From positions 1,895-65,894 of the forward strand of contig KV423923.1 in the NCBI GenBank assembly GCA_001632435.1: a DNA stretch of 64,000 bases, read 5' to 3'. Below are positions 32,092 through 42,274 of this stretch, piece by piece. Numbering within the stretch: position 1 is the first letter of the stretch; each line of letters opens with the position of its first letter. This stretch comes from Calocera cornea HHB12733. Its lineage: Eukaryota; Basidiomycota; Dacrymycetes; Dacrymycetales; Dacrymycetaceae. The translations under genes and the position numbers were made by a program. Under the pieces are notes generated by a model. That model saw only the letters and a list, made by a program, of their open reading frames with translations, was not told the origin of the DNA and made no database searches.

Positions 32092-33512
32092 ATGTTGGGA
32101 TACAGCTTCGTTACCCTCGCTCTGGCGTGCATCGCGCTCGCCCAGTCGAGCATCGTGATCCCGTACGGTAACCCGTATCTCTATCTGAATGGGCGATGGG
32201 ACGAAACAGACACGTCTTGGTGGTATGGGTCAACTCTACGGACTGCTTCTGATTGCTGACAGATCGAACAGGACGGGCACAGGCTTCAAGCTGGTTGCCA
32301 AGAACCTGAAGGAGATGACGGTTTATCTCGGCGCATTGACAAGCCAACCTGCTTCTGTCGGAGTATCGGTGAACTACGGAGCCTGGCAGACCGTCAACCT
32401 AACCGCTGGTGCCAATGCCGTTCCTCTGGATGGATTGAACTCGTCGCCGCTGTCTACCAATGTCATCCGTGTCGCGAACGAAGGATGGCAGAACAACAAC
32501 ATCCAGCTCGAAGCGGTTGAGATTAACGGTGATGCTGTGCCGGAGGTCTACACGCCTAGCCCAGTGAACTTCCAATTCATCGGCGATTCGTTGTCTGCTG
32601 GTCAATACTGCGTACAAGGTGTTATCAACGCGTGGAACTTTGTGACGGCGGAGAATTTCAAAGCGGAGCACAGCATCCAGGCTCAACCGGGCGTGTGTTT
32701 AACAGATATCGAATGCTGGGGCAATATCCATGGTATGTCGTATCTCGCCAAGGCGTTCTTCGTTCTGCTCATCTATTATCAGGACAATCATACGAATTCT
32801 TCCAGGCGGAGGATGATGGCTACTACAACGATGCCAAGCACAACTACACTACTCCTTGGTCAGGCAGTCTCTCGCCTTGAATGTGTGAAGGCTGCTGAGT
32901 CGGTATTGATAGGAATTTTGCCCGAGATCTCCCCGCAACACACGTCGTTATCCATATCGGTGCGAATGATGCGTCGGTGCGCTGAGTTGTCCACGTATGT
33001 TGTTCGAGCGCGTGACTGATGAGCGTACAGACGCAATACAATATTTCGGAGCCGTCGTTCCTCAGCGTATGATCAGATCAACTCAACCTCCACGATTTTT
33101 GATGCTGACTTGAAAGTAGACGTACGAAACGTTCGTGACCGAGCTGCGGGTACTGTACCCCACACAACCATTCTTCATCTTCACGCCTTGGGTAGGTTTC
33201 CTATTGAAGCGGTCGTCATATGCGTGCTCCTTCTGAACCGGGCTCTAGGGATGGCCAGCCCCCGATGGCACTGTCGGCTACTATTACACATCGCCTTCGC
33301 CTTACGTCCAGCTCATTGAGAACCGGAATGCATTGGGCGACTACAACATTTTCCTCGTCAACACTACGGGATGGGTTTCGTGGGCGGATGTGTTCCCGAC
33401 GAATCAGCATCCCACGGAGGAGGGGCATGTGAAGATCGCTGCTCAGTTTTCGACCTGGTTAACAGAGTGGGGTCTATTCCCGCAAACATCGTGGGCAACT
33501 CCAGCGGTCTAG
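32092..33512 (+). CDS. Secreted SGNH/GDSL esterase, carbohydrate-esterase-2-like
   Basis: 367 residues from seven exons (32092-32222, 32272-32732, 32783-32858, 32913-32976, 33031-33066, 33120-33191, 33249-33512). Signal peptide MLGYSFVTLALACIALAQ. Residues 25-135 form a beta-rich N-terminal domain (GTGFKLVAKNLKEMTVYLG). The hydrolase domain has block I FIGDSLSAG with the nucleophile Ser near 148, the block II-like GNIHGQSYEFF, block III VVIHIGAND and the C-terminal histidine in HPTEEGH. The two-domain layout resembles CE2 acetyl-xylan and acetyl-glucomannan esterases. The Asp usually three residues before the catalytic His is Thr (TNQHP), so a Ser-His dyad is likely, as known for some CE2 enzymes. 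Predicted role: deacetylation of plant or fungal wall polysaccharide outside the cell. Confidence 0.85.
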
Positions 33513-34420
33513 TCAGCACTTGTTCCGCGCAGATGGTGTCCACTGTGTTGCAAGCCCGTGCCCGTGCGAATAGTCTCAGTATAGGCCAATGTTGCATGGC
33601 GAGTAGCAGCCCACCGCCAAATGAATCGATGATCCTCGATTTGCGGCCCGAGTCGCTAAATTTTCTCTCATTGTCCTTATTGCGTTGCTGCACGCATCCA
33701 GAGTACTACCACGGACTGGGCGGCGGTCCCCGGAAGTGTCGTGTAGCTACTAGCTGATATTCGTGTGCACTCATGGTAGTCATCTGACCTCTTCCGGACA
33801 TGGTCGTGAGAACATCGTCCCTTATTACGCAGCCGTATATGACCTGGTGTGCACATCAGCGGAGGCACTTGCCGCCGCTTTATGCTTCGTCGTGCCTTCT
33901 GCCCGACTTCACTGACAAACACCTGTACAGGACAACGGTTTTGATTGTTCTACACTACTCCTCTCTTTTCTCCAATCGGTCAAATATGGCATTGGTGCCT
34001 ATTGCTGTATGTGGGATGTCAAGCATTACCGAACCTCCCGTGATGATGGTTTGACGCGCTGGCCCGACCTCTCACTGTTGGACAACCGCGGGATGGCTTA
34101 CTCACGCCGAAAGGAAACAGGTGCGCATCAGACGCCGCAACATCTAGATTCACTGGAATCAACCCTCATGCGACGGGACGGTTCATGTTTGTATTGAACT
34201 TTGTCAGCGTTGACGAAATGATCTGCATGGTTCTTCTGCCAAGTCGTCCTACTCGCATCGGGCGGAGCATGGAACAACCCAGCCGTCGGGTTATAAAGGC
34301 GCTCCAGCCTGGCTACTAACCATGGTCAACATGACGCGGTCACATCGTATACATCTTGGTACGTCCTTGGGTCATCCATCCCTGCATGTGTGCTGAAATA
34401 GTGCATTGGCACAGCGCATC
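33513..34420. other. Intergenic spacer
   Basis: No supported gene or repeat. A TATA-like TTATAAAGG near 34293 is a candidate promoter element for the small secreted protein that follows. Confidence 0.45.
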
Positions 34421-34816
34421 ATGTTACCGGCAATCATTGCGACCACAGCAATTCTGTTCGCGTTCATCGGAGCCGTCCTCTCTCAAGGTGTCACTTGCAC
34501 GACGTACGGATACACATCCTGCCCGTACCTCGAAGCGACTACGGCCGATCTCCAGAGCCTCATTTCCGAGTTCTGCGGAGATAACGGTGGATACCCGTAC
34601 TACATGTACTACGAGGATCTCGAAGGCAGCTTCCCGGTACAGGGGTATTATCAAGTCACGAGCGATGCCCCTGGACAATTCTCTCAGGAGACTTGCAATA
34701 CCGCGCTGAGTTACATCATCTCCGAGTGCGATGCGACCGGCGAGTTCTGGGTCACGGGTGTCTACGAGAACAGTGCTGGGATCACGTTTTCGGTTACGCC
34801 ATGCGAGCTTGCATGA
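34421..34816 (+). CDS. Small secreted six-cysteine protein
   Basis: 131 residues in one exon. The ATG at 34421 starts a clear signal peptide (MLPAIIATTAILFAFIGAVLS); an open frame continues a few codons upstream without an ATG. The mature part has six cysteines (TC, SC, FC, TC, EC, PC), is acidic and Tyr-rich (YPYYMYYEDLEG) and ends VTPCELA. The even cysteine count suits three disulfides. Not related to the eight-cysteine family. I recognise no domain; an extracellular protein of unknown role. Confidence 0.65.
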   Translation: MLPAIIATTAILFAFIGAVLSQGVTCTTYGYTSCPYLEATTADLQSLISEFCGDNGGYPYYMYYEDLEGSFPVQGYYQVTSDAPGQFSQETCNTALSYIISECDATGEFWVTGVYENSAGITFSVTPCELA

Positions 34817-35919
34817 GGTCTCTAGAATACTCTGAATGAAGAAGTCGGGCGACCTATGGGCTGCCTGTCATGCGTTACTGCTGTTCGTTGTGTGTCATGC
34901 ACCCTTTTTACAAGCCGTACCAGCCGGATCTCAACGGCATCGGGGGTCATCGACACCAGAGGAGGCGGTGAAGCCCTTGGTCGGCCGTCCGTCACTTTGT
35001 CACATTCACACGTTCTGTAAACGCCCTCTCCTAACGCAGGCGGACATTCTCCTCTCTCTAGGCTTTGCGACAAAGCTTGGAGAGAGGAAGGGCCACGGCT
35101 TACTAAGTCCGTGAAACAGCACGCGGGAATTCTTCACTTTTTCTACTCCCAGCCTGGCACGTAAGTGCCAAGTCGTGCACTCTGCCATGCCTCTCACCAT
35201 GTGGCCAAGCCCAGCCCTCCAACTCCGATTTGAACACGGTTATCGATGAGTATCGCGGCGACACCTTTTCTGTCCAGGCATACAATGATGGGCCCTGCTG
35301 TGACCGCCCGGTAGTGTTGATTGGCCAGGAAGATATACTACGAGGTCGGCGTAAACGACATTAACGACCGCTCCCGCCCTGCCGGTCAGGCGGACCAGGA
35401 GCAGCGCTACACTGGCCTGAGGCTGCGCAAGCCTTTCAGCGCTTGCACGGGGCGGCATGCAGAGTCTGAATAGGGGCGTGGGACTTTGGCGACGGATGTC
35501 GGTAGAGGTTCACATTGGCTGTCTCATTGAGGATACGGCGTGTGCCATCACGTGACCACCACTCGCTGGAACACAGACACCAGTATTCGGTTTTACTGTA
35601 AAGCGCATTGGGAAGACCTTTGGCTCACATCCTACAGACTGCGCAGTGCCTGCTACGATCTGAAGACCGACGCCCAGGCGGGCACTGGAGCATCCCCGTC
35701 GCGCTGATACAGTACGGCTCTGCACCCCGGACCCGTACAGTACTGTACACCCACCCTGAGGGGCGGAAGCGGCGCATGTTGCAGCCCGCGACGTCTTCCG
35801 CCGGGCGTGGCCGCCGGCGCTACAAGCCCAAACCCGCAAGTCAGAACTGCATTGTCATCGTCATCGTTATTGTTACCTGTTCTTCTGCAAGAGAGTATGA
35901 CACGGCCAGCAGGAGGCGT

Positions 35920-35953
<34 letters not shown>

Positions 35954-35987
35954 CCCCCGGCGCACAGTACCAGCCCCCGCCAAGCAT
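34817..35987. other. Intergenic spacer with a C homopolymer
   Basis: No supported gene. GC content rises sharply from about 35.7 kb. The open frames here lack motifs and reflect composition. Confidence 0.45.
35922..35958. repeat. Poly(C) tract
   Basis: 29 C in a row (35922-35950), one T, then seven C, lying 30 bp beyond the stop of DAK2. On the transcribed strand of DAK2 this is a G run in the mRNA 3' region, which could form a G-quadruplex. Its true length may be uncertain because homopolymers are error-prone in assembly. Confidence 0.85.
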
Positions 35988-37772
35988 CTACGCCCCCTCC
36001 GCCCACCCGACCAAGCCGACGCCGACGCCCCACGCGCCGGGGTCCGGCACGCCCTCGCCGCCCCCGGCGACGTAGGTGGCCCTGCCGAGGCGGGCGCGCA
36101 TTGCCCTTGTCCCCCTCGCGCCGTCCATGCCCGCCTTCGCCGCCTCCAGCAGGCCTTTGCCCTCGGCGAGCGCCGCGCAGAACGGGGCGAGCGCATCGAC
36201 GATCGTCCTGCTGCCCGGGCGCGCAGGCGTGTACTGGTACAGCGCGTCGAGCGCGCGCTGCGGGGCCGTGTGTGCCGGCCGCTCCCGGTCCGCGAGCGCC
36301 GAGGACAGCGCCGTACAGTACAGGGCGAGGATGGCGCCGCTCGTCCCGCCCATGCTGCTCTCCAGCAGCCGCGCCGCCTCGGCAGCGGCGAGCGCGCTGC
36401 CGGCGAGCACCTTCCCCTTCCCCTTCCCCTCGCCCAGCAACCCTTCCAGCAGCGCCCGCGCCCCCCTCTCAAACGTGAGCCCGCAGTCCCCGTCCCCCGC
36501 GACAGTGTCCCACTCTGTCATCTCCCGCTCGGCGCTGATGACGGCCTCGCACGCTGTGCGCAATTGCCGGGCGAACGTGGCCGGCAGCGCGGGGCCCGGC
36601 GCAAGAAGCTCAGGCTCGTCGATCGGCTCGCCTTGCCGCGCCGGCGGGTCGTCCGGCGCGCAGGTGGGGAAGGTGGTTGCGCCCGCCCAGGCTGGGCAGT
36701 CCACTGGGCTGTCGAGGAGGTCCAGCACGCCCGCGGCAGGCAGCGCGCGGTGCACGGCGGCGGTGTTGAGGAGGGTGATGCTGAGGCCGGGGGAGTTGAG
36801 GCTGGTGAGGTAGGTGCCTGCGTAGACGCGGGCTGGGCGGAGCGCGTGCGCGTGCGCGAGCTGGTCGAGCACCTCGCTGCAGAACGCGCTCAGCTCGAGG
36901 TTGCTTATCCCGCCCAGGTTGTTCACGAGCAGCACGGGCCCGCCAGAGCCCGAGGGCGTCTTGTCCGCCTCCTCCCAGCGCAGGAACCCGCGCTCCGCGT
37001 CGTCCGCCAGGAGCAGGGCGAGCATCTCCCGCGCCAGCTCGGCGGAGCCCATGCCGCCCCGGACGAGGCGCACGCCGGGCTCGTTGTGCATGCCCATGCC
37101 GAGCTCGAGGTCGTTGCCGTTGAGCGGCTCCCAGGCGCTGGGCGCGGTGCCGGGGAGGTGGCAGTGGTCGAGCCCCGTGCCGATCGTCGCCGTGTACCTG
37201 TTCACGGTGTCGCCGAGGGTCTTGAGCTCGGCCAGGGAGAGCCCGGCGGAGGAGGCGGCGCCGAGGATCTTGCAGGTGAGGACGATGCCGGCGAGGCCGC
37301 GGCGGCCGACCTTGGCGGAGCGGGCGCGGGGCAGGGACACGTCGTCGCTCTGGACCACGGTCTGTACGTCGATGCCGGCGGCGCGGGCCATCTCGGCGCC
37401 GATGCCAAAGTGCAGGCAGTCGCCGGTGTAGTTGTTGTGCAGGACGAGGACGCCGCGGGCCGGGTACTGTGCGGCGAGGAGGGCGATGGCGTCGCTGACC
37501 TGGCGGGCGGAGGGGGAGGCGAAGACCTCACCGCTGACTGCTGCGGTGAGCAGGCCGGGGGCGACGTAGCCGGCGGCGAAGGGCTCGTGTCCCGAGCCGC
37601 CGCCGCAGAGGACGGGGACAGCGGCGGCGGCGGCGGCGGCTGGGGGCGTGCGGAGGAGGATGGTCTTGCTGGGTGCGTGGAGGGCCAAGTGCGGGTTTGT
37701 GAGGAGGAGGGCGCGGAGGGTGGGGAGGACGAGGGAGGGGTGCGTGGGCGGGTAGATGTGCTTGGTCGACAT
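35988..37772 (-). CDS. DAK2: Dihydroxyacetone kinase paralogue, intronless
   Basis: 594 residues in a single exon, from ATG at 37772 (MSTKHIY). The DhaK domain has GGGSGHEPFAAGYVAPGLLTA and the substrate histidine in LDHCHLPG. The DhaL domain has WDTVAGDGDCG and GGTSGAILA. All catalytic motifs are kept, so it should phosphorylate dihydroxyacetone. It differs from DAK1 in having no intron, very high GC and Ala-rich linkers, including an Ala run near residue 50 and a Gly-Lys repeat (GEGKGKGK). A frame extending upstream to 38135 is not coding. It is divergent from the class I aldolase with 619 bp between starts. The product DHAP is also an aldolase substrate, so a joint pathway is plausible. 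Origin by old duplication or by transfer cannot be told from sequence alone. Confidence 0.92.
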   Translation of the reverse strand: MSTKHIYPPTHPSLVLPTLRALLLTNPHLALHAPSKTILLRTPPAAAAAAAVPVLCGGGSGHEPFAAGYVAPGLLTAAVSGEVFASPSARQVSDAIALLAAQYPARGVLVLHNNYTGDCLHFGIGAEMARAAGIDVQTVVQSDDVSLPRARSAKVGRRGLAGIVLTCKILGAASSAGLSLAELKTLGDTVNRYTATIGTGLDHCHLPGTAPSAWEPLNGNDLELGMGMHNEPGVRLVRGGMGSAELAREMLALLLADDAERGFLRWEEADKTPSGSGGPVLLVNNLGGISNLELSAFCSEVLDQLAHAHALRPARVYAGTYLTSLNSPGLSITLLNTAAVHRALPAAGVLDLLDSPVDCPAWAGATTFPTCAPDDPPARQGEPIDEPELLAPGPALPATFARQLRTACEAVISAEREMTEWDTVAGDGDCGLTFERGARALLEGLLGEGKGKGKVLAGSALAAAEAARLLESSMGGTSGAILALYCTALSSALADRERPAHTAPQRALDALYQYTPARPGSRTIVDALAPFCAALAEGKGLLEAAKAGMDGARGTRAMRARLGRATYVAGGGEGVPDPGAWGVGVGLVGWAEGA

Positions 37773-38391
37773 TGCGGGCGGGGAGGGGAGGGGCAGGGGC
37801 AGGCAGCAGCACTCTACTACTAGTACTACTACTACTACTACTACTACTGCTACTGCCCGATCACGCAGGCAGCGCGGCTGCATTCCATTCGCTGACCGGC
37901 GAGGGAGGGAGGGGTGCTGGCCATAGGGCAGGTGGAGGGCGCCGGCTCGGGCTCGGGCTGGTGGGCCGCGGCGGAGGTGGGCTGTGGGAGTGCAAGAGGC
38001 GGATGAGACATCCAGGGGGGCGAGTGCGCTGGGAGGAGGAGGCCGCGCCTCCGACTCGGAGTGCCCCCGGGCCTGCCAGCGGCCCCAACCTCCCTCCCCC
38101 AGCGCACCCGGGCGTGACAAACGTGCATGGGGCATGGGCCCGGGGGGGTCTCTAGCTCAACCCAACTCGCCAGAGATACTCCGAACCAGCTGGCACGCCG
38201 TTCGGGCCCACAGCCGAGCAGGGGGACCCGCCCGCCTGCAGCTGGTGGAGGTGGCCAGCGCACGCACGCCGTGGCCGTGGCAGAGTGGGCCGAGAGGGCT
38301 CATATACCTCGCCGGTCACCACGCCAGCAGCCCTCCCTCTTCCCCTCGCCGCCGCACGCAACCTCACCACCACCCCCGCTGCTCACTCACC
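37773..38391. promoter_or_regulatory. Bidirectional promoter region of DAK2 and class I aldolase
   Basis: A 619-bp GC-rich spacer that must hold both promoters. It contains a CTA/TAC microsatellite (37811-37857) close to the DAK2 ATG and a TATA-like CATATACC at 38299-38306, about 90 bp before the aldolase ATG. Confidence 0.6.
37811..37857. repeat. (CTA)n/(TAC)n microsatellite
   Basis: About 15 imperfect trinucleotide units immediately upstream of the DAK2 start codon, within its 5' UTR or core promoter. Confidence 0.85.
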
Positions 38392-39741
38392 ATGTCCACC
38401 ACCGTCGCCACCCCAGGCTACGGCTTCGCCTCCGTCGCCCCCTCCACGACGCTCCCCACCCACCCGCTCTACCCGCACCACGCCCCCGCCACCGCCCACA
38501 CCCTCATCGCCACCGCACACGCCCTCGTCCACCCGCCCGGTCGCGGCATATACGCCACAGACGAGACCCCAGACGGCATCCACGCCCGCTTCGCCGCCTC
38601 CGCCCCCAACGACGGCACCCCAACCAAGCACTACTCGGACGAGGAGAACACCGCCCGCCGCAAGGCCTGGCGCGAGACCCTCTACGCCTCCCTCAACCCG
38701 CACCACATCTCCGGCGTCATCCTCTACGCAGAGACCCTCCTCCACTTCCACCTCGCCCCCGTCCTCATCCAGCGCGGAATCATCCCCGGCGTACGCGCAG
38801 ACACAGACGGCTACCCGCTCCCCGGCAGCCCCCCCGGCTCAGGCGAGGTCGGCACACAGGGGCTCGACGACCTCTACGACCGCTGCGTCACCTGGCGCGA
38901 GGCCGGCGCGCGCTTCACCAAATGGCGCGCCCCCTTCCTCGTCAACGAGGCCGGCACCCTCCCGAGCCCAGCGGCCATCGAGGCCCAGGCAGGCGGTCCG
39001 TCCCCACTCCCATGTCCCTTCCTCCCTTCACAGCCCTGACTTGCCCCCAGCCCTCGCCCGCTACGCCTCCATCTGCCAGGCGGCCGGCCTCGTCCCCATC
39101 GTCGAGCCCGACCTGGACTTTTCCGGGGACGCCTCCCTCCAGACGTCCATCGACGCCCACGTAAAGGTCATCAGCGCCATCTACGCCAAGCTCGCCATCT
39201 ACGGCGTCCTCCTCGAGGGTGCGCCCCATCCCTCATCCCTCATCCCTCATCCCTCATAAGACGGTACTACCGATGCTAACGCGCTCTCCCAGGCACCCTC
39301 CTCAAGCCCTCCTTCCCCCAGGCCGGCGCAAAGTACACCGGCCCCAAGCCCTCCCCGACCGAGATCGCCGCGGCGACGGTGACGGTGCTGGCGCGGTCCG
39401 TCCCGCCCGCCGTCGCGGGCATCGTCTTCCTCTCCGGGGGGCTGTCGGACGCGCAGTCGACGCTCTACCTGGACGCGGTCAACAAGCTCGTCGCCGCCGG
39501 CCCGGCCAAGGAGCCCCTCGCCGCGACCGCCGCCGAGGCCCTGGCGAATAGCAAGGACGTCGAGGCCGGCGTCCTCCGCACCCTCGCCTCCCGCCTGCCC
39601 CCGCTCACATTCAGCTTCGGCCGCGGCCTCCAGGCAGACGCAATGACCCGCTGGGTCGCAGGCGACCACAAGGGCGCACAGGAAGCATTTGCAAAGCGCG
39701 CCGAGGAGTGCGCAAAGGCTGCCCAGGGCAAGCTGCACTAG
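38392..39741 (+). CDS. Class I fructose-bisphosphate aldolase
   Basis: 406 residues from exons 38392-38995, 39051-39218 and 39293-39741. Schiff-base aldolase that cleaves fructose 1,6-bisphosphate (or fructose 1-phosphate) to DHAP and an aldehyde, or runs the reverse reaction. Visible motifs: YATDETPDGIHARF (equivalent of the ADES loop with Asp33), GVILYAETL, TQGLDDL, FTKWR (Lys146 and Arg148), ARYASICQAAGLVPIVEPD (Glu187), and the Schiff-base lysine in EGTLLKPS (Lys229). The Lys107 position is Arg (GVRADTD). The protein ends AQGKLH and lacks the flexible tail with terminal Tyr of animal aldolases. Fungal glycolytic aldolase is class II, so a class I gene is unusual. GC is very high. The second intron holds a 9-bp ATCCCTC-type tandem repeat (39227-39257). 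Divergent partner of DAK2. Confidence 0.93.
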
Positions 39742-40703
39742 TCCGTGCGCGCGCAGGGGTGCTCAGCGCCCGCTGCCCTGGGCGTGTGGCGCAGGGGCGA
39801 ATACGCGAATGGAAGGAAGAGAGAAAGGGAACGAAAAAATCATGCATGTGCTTTGTTGGGATAGGCGATAGATAGCCAATAGAATCCGAGACCTAGACCT
39901 TGAGCTTGTTGGATAGACAGTGCAGGCACCCACGGCACCTGTCGCGTTGCCTCGGGCTCGACGCGATGCGCGCGTGCAGGCTGCAGGGCGGGGGGAGAGG
40001 AGAGCAGCGCTGGGAGCGCGGTGGGAGCGGAAGAGCCTGGACTGGGCTCGCCGGGGGCTCGCCGGGGCTCGCCGGGGCGTGGCTGGGCGTGGCGTGGCGT
40101 ACTGGAACAAGCCGGCCGGGGCGGGGTCCGATGCTCAGCGAACGCGGACAGTCGCTGGGACTAGGAGGGAGGAAAAGAAAAGAAAAGAATCGGGACTCGG
40201 GGCTCGGGGCTCGGGGCGTGCCGCCGCCTCCAGTCTGCTCCGGAGTCCTCACTGAGCTATATGGACAAGCTACTGGAGCGTCGTTGTCGTTGTGCGTCTG
40301 ACGGGGCGCACGCGTATGCGCACGCGTATGCGGCCCAATCGCCGCAGCGTCATTGGCACAACCAGGGCTCGTATTCTCCCCGGTGTACTTGACGATATGT
40401 ATCTCGGCGATGCGAACCCGGGGTAGTTCGGGAAGGGAGCCGCGCTGAAAATCGAGTTGTTCCGTCCAGCATGCCGAGAAACTCGACGCCAGTCACGGCG
40501 GGGATCACCTTCTGTCCCCAAACGTGCCGTAGATATTGCGGCACGCACCCTCGATATTTCTGCTAGGCGGTCAGGCGCTGGCGGGACTTCCCAAGGCGGG
40601 CAACGCACGCGACATGGGCCAGTGCGGACATGTTCATTAGCTGGAAGAACCTGTCCGCCCTAGTCAGCGACTGGTCCCTCAGCTGTTAGCAGAGCGAAAT
40701 GAC
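39742..40703. other. GC-rich spacer with short direct repeats
   Basis: No supported gene. Contains GCTCGCCGGGG repeats (about 40045-40078), CTCGGGG repeats (about 40194-40218) and a GCACGCGTAT repeat (about 40309-40331). GC content falls back to the window average by about 40.5 kb, marking the right edge of the island. Confidence 0.5.
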
Positions 40704-42274
40704 TCACCAGTAGCGGGCAAAGTCCCCGGTGTTTACTGCCTCACTGCCTTCCTCGTCTTCGCATAGCGAGCGCTGAGGAGCAGCACATCGTGGATCCAAT
40801 CAGAGACCGAGCTACCCGGATTCGGCGTCTCAAGCGGCAAGGGTAACCTGGCTGCCATTGATGTCGCGCAGAGATACAGAGTCGTCTTCGTCACTGCAGA
40901 GCTTTGTGCGCGATAGGGTGACAAGACGGAGATGAACTGTTCGGAGACGAAAGCCGGGAATGGCTCAGATCCTATTGCGGCTCGTATGTCTCCAGCGATC
41001 GAGTAACATATGATGAACCCGGGAGCTGCTCCCTGCTGTTGTAATCAGTTTGCTTCTCGATGTCCGGCTCTTGATTGTGGTCATCGGGCTGGGTACGCCG
41101 CAAGTCATGAATGGACAGCTATTGCATGATCTCGGCGAACGTGAGCCATAGCGATCTTCGTATATGCTCCAAGTCCTTTGCAGTTGTTGCCAGGAAGTGG
41201 TCTCTGAATGTCTCGATGCTGTGATTCTCCTTCCCATTCAAGTAGCTGTAATATGCGGAAAGTAACATGCCGTGCATGCTGCGTATCTTCTCGACCAGGG
41301 AGCTATAGTCCGCCATCGACCATCGGGACCAGCTGATCTCGAACCCCGTATCATCCAACAGGTCAAGTAGTGTCTTCAAGTCCATCTTTAGTAAGGGAGG
41401 TTAGAAGCAGGTTGACGGAGATATGCAAAGGTGATTCTCACACGGATGGCCTGTTCCAGCAGTTCCATCTCAGCTCGCTCCTCTTCCGGCAGGTCTTCCG
41501 CGTATCCTTTGTTGATCAGGAGTAGAAGTGTTCTCGCATGTTCCAAGCTTGTCACGAGCGCCTCCCTGAGCTGGTGTTCGGCAGTACGAGGTAGGACGAG
41601 AAGGTTGACGGCGACAGCGCAAGCGCATCCGAATGCGTAGGACTGCATGAATCCGAGGAGTTGGGCGGGATTGAACGCCCCGCCATCGGCGTAAGTGATG
41701 AAGATGCCCGTGAAAGACTGAAGCAGGCCGAGAAGCGCGAAGCCAATGTACGTGAATCCCTTCGGGTACATCAGGCCAGATACTGCGGCACGTCAACCAG
41801 GAGGCGAGGAAGCTTGCGAGGGGACTCACGATAGACCATGAGCCCAATCACGACGCCTTGTGCCACGGGAACATCTGCTAATTTTGCAAGGATAAAGTAG
41901 TTGAGAGAGCCGATCATGATACCCATCATGTTCAGAAAGCTGTTCTTGATACAAGATCCCACGGTCGCTCCAGGCATACTGGCGATCGTTATGATGACTG
42001 CGCCTGTGAGGAGGGTCCATCCACATCCCGGCAGAACATGGATGCAAACAGAACTCGGAATCGATGCAGGAAACGGATTTATATGATTGAATCTGAAGAT
42101 GAAGCTGATTATCAGGTAGATAGTATATGACAATGCGCCTGGCGACATCAGCTTGGTTCGGATGAGGTGTACACGGAGCTCACCTTTCAGGGTCGGAACA
42201 GCTCTGCTCGAAAACATGAACTTGGTGACTCCCTTTGCAGCTTTCGCCAGCTTCACTGCCAGTCTCGGCGGCAT
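40704..42274 (-). pseudogene. Internally deleted FUSC/ArAE-like transporter (Bre4-related)
   Basis: Paralogue of the intact gene at 44953-48847. The N-terminal half is kept: MPPRLAVKLAKAAKG start, first membrane domain (PGATVGSCIKNSFLNMMGIMIG, LPRTAEHQLREALVTSLEHARTL) and the helical part ending LTFAEIMQ, directly followed by a stop. The central charged loop and the whole second membrane domain are missing. Then the last 90 residues reappear (AAIGSEPFPAFVSEQFISVLSPYRAQ...LPLPLETPNPG). Near 40755 one base is lost relative to the intact copy, so the final EEGSEAVNTGDFARYW lies in another frame. Two independent lesions make a functional protein unlikely, though a half transporter might still be expressed. 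Confidence 0.75.

Noticed and set aside
36270..37823. 517-codon plus-strand open frame over DAK2
   Set aside because: Shadow of the DAK2 gene on the other strand, kept open by GC-rich codon use; its translation is low-complexity Gly/Glu/Ala without motifs.
38127..39164. Two plus-strand frames of over 320 codons overlapping the aldolase
   Set aside because: Other frames of the aldolase; Pro/Arg/His-rich from GC bias. The aldolase frame has all active-site motifs and a length that closes across introns.
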